From Agelas oroides (lineage: Eukaryota; Porifera; Demospongiae; Agelasida; Agelasidae), in contig OX422188.1 in assembly GCA_949130485.1 (NCBI GenBank), positions 2,565,722 to 2,629,721 of the forward strand: a DNA stretch of 64,000 bases. Reading direction: 5' to 3'. Both the position numbers and the translations under genes were made by a program. Shown here piece by piece: positions 12,601 to 23,600 of the stretch; the stretch's first letter is position 1, and each line of letters begins with the position of its first letter. The notes beneath the pieces were generated by a model that had not been told where the DNA came from, searched no databases, and was given only the letters and a program-made list of their open reading frames with translations.

Positions 12601-15600
12601 GCTGGGAGTCGAGCTCAATACCAAGGTATGTAATCACGGTTGATGGACCTTCTAGCTCATCCATAGCCACTGGAATGCCCTGGGTAGAACACAGCTGTAG
12701 CATGTCCTGCACTGACTATGCACTTGTAGGGGAGTCTGGTGGGCCGACGAGGAAGAAATCATCCAGATAGTGGTTTAGGTTGGCCTGATAGTTGTCTGCC
12801 AGGATCCAATGAATGGCATTGGCAAATTGATTAAACAGGAATGGAGCGGATCTACAGCCAAATGGGAGGCAAGTATCCACATAGTAGAGATCCCTCCAAT
12901 AGATGGCAAGGAGCTCCCAGTCTTGGTGCCGAACAGGGACCATCCGAAAAGCAGAATTTAGGTCTACCTTTGCCACGAGTGCACCATGCTCCCAGGTGGA
13001 TAGGAGCTGAATGCCATCATCAACGGAGGAGTAATGCATTGAGTATTATGTTTGAGATATGAAGTCATTTATGCTACTTCCTGGTGGAGCTGAGAGATGC
13101 ATTATTACTCTCCAGTTGCCACCTTTCTTGGGCACCACCCCTACCCCTGAGCAGCGCAGGTTTGGGAGTGGCCTGTCCTTGTAAGGTCCTAAGAGGCGAC
13201 CTGTCTGGATTTCTTTCTGCAATTCTTTGTCAATAACCGCTGAGTGACATCGAGCTGAAATTAGGTTTGGGGCAGTATGTGGAGTAAGTTAGCAATTTTG
13301 CACGATATCGTTTGAACTCACCTATTTATGCTGCACATAAATCAACCAGCGCAGTTTATGGAAAGAAACATGAAATATATTTATATCTCGAGAACTAGTC
13401 AACGCACAAACTCCGGACAAGTACCAGCATGTAGCCAAGAGTCTGTAGACTCTACTGAGCTAATATGGTGGAGACTTCAACTTGTGTGGAGACAACACAG
13501 CAAGAAATGACAAATTTCACCGTCCGATTATCGATCGAATCGGACTGGTCCACGTTCAACTGCGCCCCTGAGTGTTCAAAGCAGCTACTGCTACCAAAAT
13601 ATATTGCGAATTGGGGAGGTCTTGGGGCATCGTATCGATGCTAAAATCTCTCCAAAAGCAGCTTCAGAGAAGGCACAAACAACGGTGTCTGAAAATACAT
13701 ACACTTTTCCGAATATTGATGTTTTTCGGACGGCCATTTTATCGCTTGTAGCGCCAACAGGAAACAATGCGCGGGCGTCATTTTTGGTACACCAGGTACC
13801 ACGTACCTCAGCTACAGTCTTGTGGTATCGCCGAATGTTTATGCAGTTTTCCCTCCGCGTTTGAGTGTCCGAATATACCTGTCGTCCGATGATTGCTAAC
13901 TTCTATGTGGGCCAGAGTAGCCAATGGACACTCCATTGTCGATAGCATCAAGCAGCTATGCAACAAAGTCCTTGTCAGGGTAGTTCGCTAACTCTCTCTC
14001 AAATTCTGAGCGTATTAGATGTTAATGAGCTCACTGGAGCTCATTCACCAGTGGCAGCCCGCAAGGGCCATGAGTGGAGAGCTCGACAGCCTGCATAGAC
14101 CAGCTAAAGGTGTCCCAGCGGAGCACTGGGTCCCTAGCAGCAGCCTGGCGCTTGAGTTAGTGGGAGGGGGGCGTCGGCGATGGTCATCACTGCTGGGTGA
14201 CATCGAGCTGAAATTAGGTTTGGGGCTGTATGCGGAGTATGTCGGACAGAGTAGCGAATGGACACTCCATTGTCGATAGCATCAAGCAGCCATGCAACAA
14301 AGGCCTTGTCAGGGTAGTTCGCTAACTCTCTCTCAATTTCTGAGCGTCGTCGAGGTGAATGAGCTCGCTGGAGCTCATTCACCAGTGGCAACCCGCAAGG
14401 GGCATGCCTTGGCTGAGTGCAGAGCTTGACAGCCTGCATTCCAGCAGACATTGGTGAACTTGCACTCCTCACCCCTCGTGCAGTTTCCAAGGTTGTAGCG
14501 CTTGCAAATTTCTGCACCTCCCTCCGTGTGAGTCCGCTGGGAAGGTCCACTAGTGTTGGTGGTTGTTGTGGTAGCCTACCCACTGTTGGGTCTGTGGGTG
14601 GGGGGGCCAAGGCGGGAGGAGATTGGTGCTCGAAAGGACCGGCGGGTGGAGCATCAGACCAGCAAGTCCTCCTTAAAGGTATCCCAGCGGAGCAGTGGAT
14701 TCCTAGCAGCAGCCTGGCGGAAGAGTTGGTCATAGCGAATGGCTACATGTATGGGGTAGGCCTGGAAGAGGTGGGACACCAATGCCTGGTATTGTATCAG
14801 TTCCAGGCTACGGGAAGGTGTATGATGTGTGGCGATGATAAGAAAGCTGTTCCATGCCTCCATCCAGGTTTGAAAGTCAGTGACTTTCCTGGGAGGGGTG
14901 CTCTTTTGGTGACTCTTTTGGCTACTGGGGGGTGGGCAGCCTGGACTGGCACTATATCATCTACTGCAGGCAACAGGTAATCAAAATCAATGTACTTACC
15001 TCGCCTGATTTAGCTGATGATACGGCTGTGAGGAGGAGGGGCACAGGACACAAATGGCGTGGGTGAGTGTCACTCCCACTGGCTGTAGCCGTGGCGCCGG
15101 TGGTAGTGATGGTGGCGGTGGTGCCCTCGTAGGTGACGGTGGGAGCGTCGCCGTGAGTGGCGTCTGTGCTTCCATGACGGAGATAAAGAAGCGGATGATT
15201 TCGCCGATGACTGCACCGAGGAGAGAGAAGTAGAGGAGGACAGGGACGATGATCTGGATGAGGATGATCCGCGACTGTGACGCGGCCTGTGCTCACCACT
15301 CTCGGTGTCGGTGGACACCGAGAGGCCGCGCTGGCGGAGGGAGCGTGTGACGCCGTGGCGTCGCTGGTGTGGGGATCGGGATCGGGTAAGACGGGGCGAC
15401 CAGTTAGGCTGCGTTTGGGTTCGACGGCGATGTGTTCTCAACGGACGTTGGTGACCGTTTGAGTTAGTGGGAGGGGGGCATCGGCGATGGTCATCGCTGT
15501 CGTCTCCCGACGAACCCACCTCTTCGTCATCGTTGGCTAGTTGGCGCTTGGTCCTCCTAGTTAATGGCCGGTTGGAAGGCTGCTGACTTGTCGTAGTGGC

Positions 15601-18600
15601 GGCGCGGCCTTGGTGTCGGTTAGCTATCGTAGAGGTTGGGGTTTTTGGCGTTAACGGGGTCCGTTGGTTTGCTGAGCGGGACCGGCGCTGGCCAGTCGAG
15701 GTGGGGGTTGATTGAGCGCTAAGGTGCTGGTGTAGCCTCCGGGCCATCGCGTCCTTCGAGCCCTTACATGAGAGGTTGGCGTTGGCAAGGTGAAGGTGTA
15801 TACAGTGACGGATTTAGGGGGGGTAAGGGGGGTGCAAATGCACCCCCCTTTGGCGGCTAGTAATGTATTTTGCGTACATAACTGCACGAGTCCATCAAAT
15901 GATTATGCAGCAGTGGCATGCAGCAACAACAACCAGGCACAGTTACACACTCATGTATCAGTTCTTTACTGATCTCCAGATGTTTGACTAGGCCTAGAGT
16001 TGCTTCGAGATATTCAGTTCTGCCCGAGGGGTCCGCCACGGCGCGCCTCGGCGTACGAGATTTCGAAATCCACTGGATTTCACGTGGATTTCGGATTTCA
16101 GAGTGGATTTCTGGATTTCAGTTTGGATTTCTGGATTTCAGTTTGGATTTCTGCCGACAGGTTTCTTCTTGTATGTTCTTGGATATTTTAGTTATAGTTC
16201 CCAGCTTAGCAAAAAATTTTAGTTTTGGTTAACTAAATTTTAAAAAAGGCCATACTAAAATGTATTTAGTTAAAGTTTAAATAAAATATAGCTTATAGTT
16301 AACTAAAACAACACTGTCGGACAGTGTACGAGATTTCTTTTGTGACGGACCCCTCGGATCGGCCTTCCAGCTATATTTTATTTGAATGCGTTCACGTGAC
16401 CGAAAGTGGGCGTGGCAACCCAAAAATTTTCGCCGCGCTTCGCGCGCCGGTGACTGAACCCCCCTTTCTAAATTTCTAGATCCGCCACTGGTATAGCGTC
16501 ATTGCGCAGCGTGCGGATGGACGTTAGCGACTCTTTCTTGCTCATTGTGATCGTGCCAAAAAACTGACTGCTCAGATAACGTATATAGCTGACTACTGAA
16601 TGAACTGTTGCAGCGCTGGCTGCATCTGCCTTATCTGGTGATCCCCAGCTGATTTGATTATGTGTGGGTGCCTGCCGCACAGCACTTCACACCCACCTAG
16701 GGGCGATGCGCAGGAGCGTGTCATCAACTTGCATCTGCTGGTCTGGCTGCATTAACCTGAGTTAACATTCTGTTAACTCCACTTTACAAAAGTCAGGTAT
16801 ATTTACAAAACATGGTAGCATTAGTGGTAGCAGCACTCAGCTTTAGCTTTTTGGGTGTTTATGTTGCAGTAAACACTGGCTTAGTCAGTTAATATACTGT
16901 CAATGTTTATGGGTGTCATTAGGTAGGGACAGTAAATCTACGCTTTCTTTACCTTATTTTTAACCACCAATGCATGAAACAGAAAAGCTACAAACACAGA
17001 ATGAAGAAAGGGACTCTAGGCCTAAAACATATCACATGTTGCTTTGAAGTCTTGTTACTGATGAAACACTCAAGAATGACTGACGTAGCTCAAAAAGGCT
17101 TATGACTAACTTTAGCGCAGAGTTTTACATTTAATGTCAGGGTAATTTTTTTTTGTGTTTGTTTTTGTTTGTTTGTTTGTTTGTTATTGCACTCATTTGA
17201 CAGTTTGAGCACACAACATATACAGTAAGTTTGAATAGTGAAACATACACAAGAAGCTATCTGCATGTGGCTACCTGCAGCTTATTCTGACATTCTTGTT
17301 GCACACACATCCTAGGTTGTTACCACGGAGAATTTCAATGTAACAATGGCCAGTGTGTCCCAATTTCTTATCGATGCAATGGCTTCATAGGAGGATGTTC
17401 TGATGAAAGTGATGAGCTACACTGTGGTAAGTTTCCTATTTTGACATGCAGTTACCAAAAGGTAAAATGATGTACTTCAACATTACATACAACTTTTACA
17501 ACTTATGCAGCTTTCTGTGAAAGGAATCAGGCATAAGTTTGCCCTTAATTCCACTCCCTGTAGCATATAACGGCTGTCATTCTATTTCACTTTGTACAGC
17601 TTCCTGTCAAAGTGGAGCATCTCAGTGCACCAGTGGTCAGTGTATTCGCTCCTCTGGTCTCTGTGATGGCACTCCAGACTGCAGTGACGGCAGTGATGAG
17701 GCTGGATGTGGTATGCTAGTTTGCTGCAGATTGTACTGTGGATTGGGAAATTTGATAGTTGCAACAATAATGTAGTTGTCCTCAACCACAAAAATGTAAT
17801 GTAATGTACTAAGTTTACATCACTGACACACATTCCCTTTGAGGATATGTTCACAAAAAAGCATCTGCAATTTCTCATCCTTATTACATAGCTTCATACA
17901 AACTATAATGTGTGTACATGCATGTTTATGTGCTGCTCAAAAATTACATGCTCCTCAGGTATATTAAGGCCTGGCTCAACTTGTTTTTGACTACTCTTTT
18001 TGATGCTATATCTTTGCACATGAAAGTGTAAAAGGGTTCAGGTCTGCACTCAAGCGAAGGTCCACCAGTGTGAATTCATAAGGCTTCACAGTCGACCCCG
18101 CCCATTTATCACGTGATGCTGTACAGTCGTTGACAATATGGCTGTTGCGGGTACTATAAAGCAGCAATTCCGGAGATGTTAGAGAGCACTTTGGAACATG
18201 AAATTTTGCATGAAGGCTAAGTACAATGTCACTTACCTGATTTTGTTTTGGGAAATTTGAAACATAGCTGCGTTTTCTCAGAACTGACAAAAGAACCCTA
18301 CTTGGGGGTGTGGTGAAGGCGCTTTTGGCCTGCCTTAAAGACTACAGTAGCCTGTTGCCGATTTCCCAAAATAAAATTGTACAGTACGCATGGGTACCTT
18401 CCTACAGAAGACACAACCGGGCTCCAGCAAAGGCTGCAAGAACTCCGTCTCGGCATCAACATCGCCATCTTGACACTCACTCTGTCATTTTCATGACCTT
18501 GACACGAGATCCAAAGGGGGACGTAGACTACTTCTCTGCGCTATGAACTACCGGTCCACTGTAGATTCCAAACAACTATTAACTTCGTTCTAGTTTCATC

Positions 18601-20554
18601 GTAGAAACACAAAAGCAAGCGCAAAACATAGCTACTTTGCATCCCAACCGCGAGGTCACTTCCGTGAACCAATGACATATTATCGTAATCTCTCCGTATC
18701 ATGCAAAATTATTGAGCCAAGCCTTAATATACCTGAGTCCCTTTCTTTGTGCTTGAAGCAGCTAATATTCACAATAAAAATCAGTTGTTAAATGGAGGGT
18801 TATTGAGGGTACGTACAGACACTGGGGTCTGACAACAGTCTTTTGAAGAAGTCACTTACATGCTTCTTGAGCAAACAGCAAACAATAAATTATGTGCAGG
18901 CACCATCGTACACAAGCTATACAGCAGTGTATTAATATTTAGCCCTAAGCCACTGTCTCACCTTTCACTGACTGTGAAGCTTGTCAGATAGGTCATGAAT
19001 ATCGTTATAAAGTTATGCATCTCATTAATGGCCATGCAAAGACTTGATCAGCTAACTCTGTGGTAAGCCTTTACTTGGCACAATCCAACTGCATTTGTCA
19101 CAGAGCCTACATGAATCATGTTAAACAGCTGTTTTATGGGGGCTCATTTACCCTGTTATTAAATGGTATATCTGTGTAGAGTGACTGCATACACAGTTCT
19201 ACATAAAAATAGCAACTCATCCACATGCATGACATTGTTGTCCATAGCTCACTTTTCTGGTGACCTGAGGCTGGTGCAAAATGGATTCACCAGCAGCTCC
19301 CTCACACGTGGTCGTCTAGAGGTCTACTACAGTGGACAATGGGGGACTGTGTGTGATGACCACTGGTCTCCCACAAACACTCATGTAGCTTGTCGTCAGC
19401 TTGGATTTACTGGTTCCAACACAAGTTGGACCACAAGTAGTGCTGCAGGGTGAGGTGGTTCTCTACATTGCATTGACATTTCCTGAAGCACATATATTAA
19501 ATATTAAAGTAGCTCAAGTAAAATCTTTAATTGCAGGAGTAGCTAATCAGAGTATATAATAGTAGACTCTAAATTGGGTCACTATACAGTTGCAACTACT
19601 GTTCATACAACTTCACAACATTGTCAGGAGAGCAACATGGTGCAATTATGCATCAGTGGCGTAGCTACACCCGGGCATACCCGGGCCTGTGCCTGCGTAA
19701 ATTTGCTGGTGCCCTGGTAAAAATAATGTAGAAATCTAAGGCCAATAATCAGTTATTAGCATGTCCGATCGCAAGTTTCATGCGGACATGAAGTGAGCAT
19801 ACAGGTAAGACTGAAAGAATTGTATTTGTGGCCGAAAACAGCCTCAGAGACAATCTAAGAGTGTATAATTTTTCATGGTGGGAGCATGTCTTAGGTCCCC
19901 TAGCAGATGCGTGTTGCGCATGCACTGAGTGTGCCCATGCATGCTGTGCCCACGTAACTTGCTCATCCTGGGTACACCACTGTTATGCATTCATGGAAGA
20001 GAAAATCATTAGTGTTTTTGCTGTGTAGTACCACATTTGTTGATTACTGTAAGTGGATGATAGCACCAATGAATATGCACTCAGATTATGAACGCCTATT
20101 GCTTCCTCCTGTATGTCTGGCAGATATTTGCCATTTGTGTGTAATTAATAACTGAATCATATTTCTGTTGTAGTTATGGGATACTATATGTAAACACACC
20201 AATCTGGCTGGAGAATGTCAGGTGCTCTGGTACAGAATCAGGGCTGACTAACTGTTCAAGAAACGTCTATGGACATGACAACTGTCACCATTCCAAGGAT
20301 GTGGCTATTGACTGCAACTCAGGTAACCATGCATGCATGCAGAGTATCTGTTAAACACTAGGAACTTTAAGGTATGACAACCTTTGATCAGTAACCTCCA
20401 AATCATGTGGACGGCTAAATAGGCAAAGTCGAAAAGTCTACACACAAGATCAGCAAAAAGTTGCACCAAACTCCTTCCTCTACCTGATAATGCCAAAACA
20501 AATTCAACCTTCAGTCTCTGCTAAAATAAGAATTTGCACCCAATCCAAGGCTTC

Positions 20555-20645
<91 letters not shown>

Positions 20646-23600
20646 CAAGTAAAAACATCACATATTGATTTGTCATGGGACCATTACAAAACCATCTACA
20701 GGGCAAAACTGAATGTTGATCTCGAAGAGAGCTCAACTCACCCCCTACAAAACTGGCGAAAATCATGAAGGGTGAGTGGCTTGCTACGGCAACGGATGAA
20801 GAGGGGTTGCTGTGGTCTGGTTGAGTAATGAGTGAGATAATGCCGTATGATCCGTACTGGGCACTGTTTGCCTCCCGTGGCTCCCAGAGAGACTGTGTGA
20901 CCAAAGGCGTGTTGAGCTGTCTTTGATACATTGAGTATTCGGTTTGAGATATGTAGTCATTTATGCTACTTTGTGGTGGTGCTGAGAGATGCATTATTAC
21001 TCTCCAGTTGCCACCTTTCTTGGGCACCACCCCTACTCCTGAGCAGCGCAGGTTTGGGAGTGGCCTGTCCTTGTAAGGTCCTAAGATGCGACCTGTCTGG
21101 ATTTCTTTCTGCAATTCTTTGTCAATCACCGAGCTGAAATTAGGTTTGGGGCGGTATGTGGAGTATGTGGGCCAGAGTAGCCAATGGACACTCCATTGTC
21201 GATAGCATCAAGCAGCTATGCAACAAAGGCCTTGTCAGGGTAGTTTGCTAACTCTCTCTTCAAATTCTGAGCGTATTAGATGTTAATGAGCTCACTGGAG
21301 CTCATTCACCAGTGGCAGCCCGCAAGGGACATGCCTTGGCTGAGTGCAGAGCTCGACAGCCTGCATTCCAGCAGGCATGGGTGAACTTGCACTCCTCACC
21401 CCTCGTGCAGTTTGCGAGGTTGTAGCGCTTGCAGATCTCTGCACCTCCCTCCGTGTGAGTCTGCCGGGATGGTCTACTAATGTTGATGGTTGTTGTGGTA
21501 GCCTGCCCACTGCTCAGTCTGTGGGTGGGGGGTCCAAGGCGGGAGGAGATTGGTACTCGAAAGGACCGGCGGGTTGAGCACCAGACCAGCTAAAGGTGTC
21601 CCAGCGGAGCAGTGGGTCAGCAGCCTGGCGCTTGGCGTCGGCGATGGTCATCGCTGTCGTCTTCCGACGAATCCACAGCTTCGTCACCGTTGGCTAGTTG
21701 GTGCTCGGTCCTCCTAGTTAATGGCGGCTGCTGACTTGTTGTGGTAGCGGTACGGCCTTGGTGTCGATTAGCGACCGTAGAGGCTGGGGATTTAGGCGTT
21801 AACGGGGTCCGTTTGTTTGCTGAGCGGGACTGGCGCTGGCCAGTCGAGGTGGGGGTCGATTGAGCGCTAAGGTGATGGTGTAGCTGCCGGGCCATCGTGT
21901 CCTGCGAGCCCTTACATGAGAGGTTGGCGTTGGCAAGGCGAAGGTGTATCGCGTCCTTGCGCAGCGCGCGGATGCGGACGTTAGTGACTCTTTCTTGCTC
22001 ATTGTGATCGTGACAAAACTGACTGCTCAGATAATGTATACAGCTGACTATTCAATGAACTGTTGCAGCACTGGCTGCACCTGCCTTATCTGGTGACCCC
22101 CAGCTGATTTGATTATATGTGGGTGCCTGCCGAACGACACTGCGCACCCCACCTAGGGGCGGTGCGCAGGAGCGTGTCATCAACTCGCGTATTCTGATCT
22201 GGCTGAGTTAACATTCTGTTAACTTCACTTTAAACTTTGCAACTTTGCAACTTTGTAGCATAAGAACTGTGACAACAATTTTGGTACAATTTGTACAGCT
22301 TCCTGTCAAAGTGGAGCATTCCAGTGCAGTAATGGTCAGTGTATTCCCTCCTCTCGTCACTGTGACGGGACTCGACACTGCACAAATGGCAGTGATGAAA
22401 TTGAATGTGGTAAGCTACTCACTGAACTATACAGTTTTGGGCTCCCATGCATTTAACAGTTTGACAACTGTGGACATCTATGTTACAATTTGTACAGCTT
22501 CTTGTCAAAGTGGAGCATTTCGGTGCACCAATCGTCAGTGTATCCACTCCTCTGATCGCTGTGACGGAACTCACGACTGCACTGATGGCAGTGATGAAAC
22601 TGGATGCCGTAAGCTTATATATACTGAAACTGTTGCAAGGTGCAGTTCGTCAGAATGCATAGTGTAATTAGTGGTATGCAAGCAGAGCATTTACCTCATA
22701 GTGTACCAAAATTTAAAAGAGACAAAGGAGGTTTGTTCTCTTGGTTAGATTTGGTGCAAATTTACCGAGGTGATTCACCATCCCTCGTACATTACGTTCA
22801 CCATTGGGTACCACTCTCCCTATGTCAGCCCTCTGTGTCTACTGGATGTCATGCATGTAACCCGATTTTTTCAACCTTTTTTTCTCTACTGAAAGCAATT
22901 AAAGTATGGAGGTGGTGAAGGCCAGAGAACAAGGCTGTCAAAATGTAACTTTCATTCCTAGGTCTTTCTTGCTTTCAAAAGGTTAAAGGTTGGCCTTGCA
23001 TTTCAGTCGTGAACTCGGCACAAGAACTTCCAGAAAGCAGTGTTGAGCAATTCATAAAATATTCAGTTGTTACAAAATGGAATGAAAGACAGGGCTTTAC
23101 AGTAGCATTCCTTCCATATCTGGGAATGCTTCAGAACCTGGATACACATTCATTTTAGAGATACATAGGACTGCTAGAGCTTGTACTGTGGATCATGTGG
23201 TAAGTTTCCTACATGTAGGCCCTCTTCCCTCCCTTTATACATCATGCATACTGCATAGTTTAGCAATCAGATATCTGTTAGTAGGTGACACAAAAATATT
23301 ATAACAGGGAACATGTCATTACATAAATAGGAACAGCTATAAGTCTATCAGTGTGCAGAGTGAGTTCTCTATCTACCATGCATGCTGCATACAACAAAAT
23401 GAAACTAGTTTATTTACTGTTGTCACCCACACACAATACTCAGCTTGTAACCACAGACAGTTTCGATGTACCAGTGGCCGGTGCATTTCCACCTATTTAC
23501 AATGCGATGGGTTCAGAACATGCTCTGATGGCAGTGATGAGAGGAACTGCAGTAAGTTTACATACTGTTGCTTAGTCAACTCTATTATATCCAGCACCAT

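Larger units (their letters stand above)
10348..16790 (-). mobile_element. Ngaro/DIRS-type tyrosine-recombinase retrotransposon, broken copy 1
   Basis: Read on the minus strand the order is gag-like region (15747-14134), reverse transcriptase (13240-12300), RNase H (about 12290-11900), a 27-bp tandem-repeat linker, then tyrosine recombinase (11640-10737). I see no methyltransferase between RNase H and recombinase, which favours Ngaro over DIRS1. Copy 2 at 20757-22235 shares the gag flank to TTAACATTCTGTTAAC at about 16765-16780. Copy 1 holds two younger insertions (13287-13903, 15803-16490), an internal tandem duplication (about 13240-14200 against 14190-14420) and several stops. The 3' boundary at 10348-10736 is not defined. 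Confidence 0.8.

Noticed and set aside
13604-13864. 86-codon plus frame
   Set aside because: Falls inside the 617-bp non-autonomous insertion; no recognisable domain.
20521-21129. 202-codon minus frame containing a long Val/Cys run
   Set aside because: The run is the (CA)n repeat; only its N-terminal part is retrotransposon RT. A chimeric frame, not a gene.
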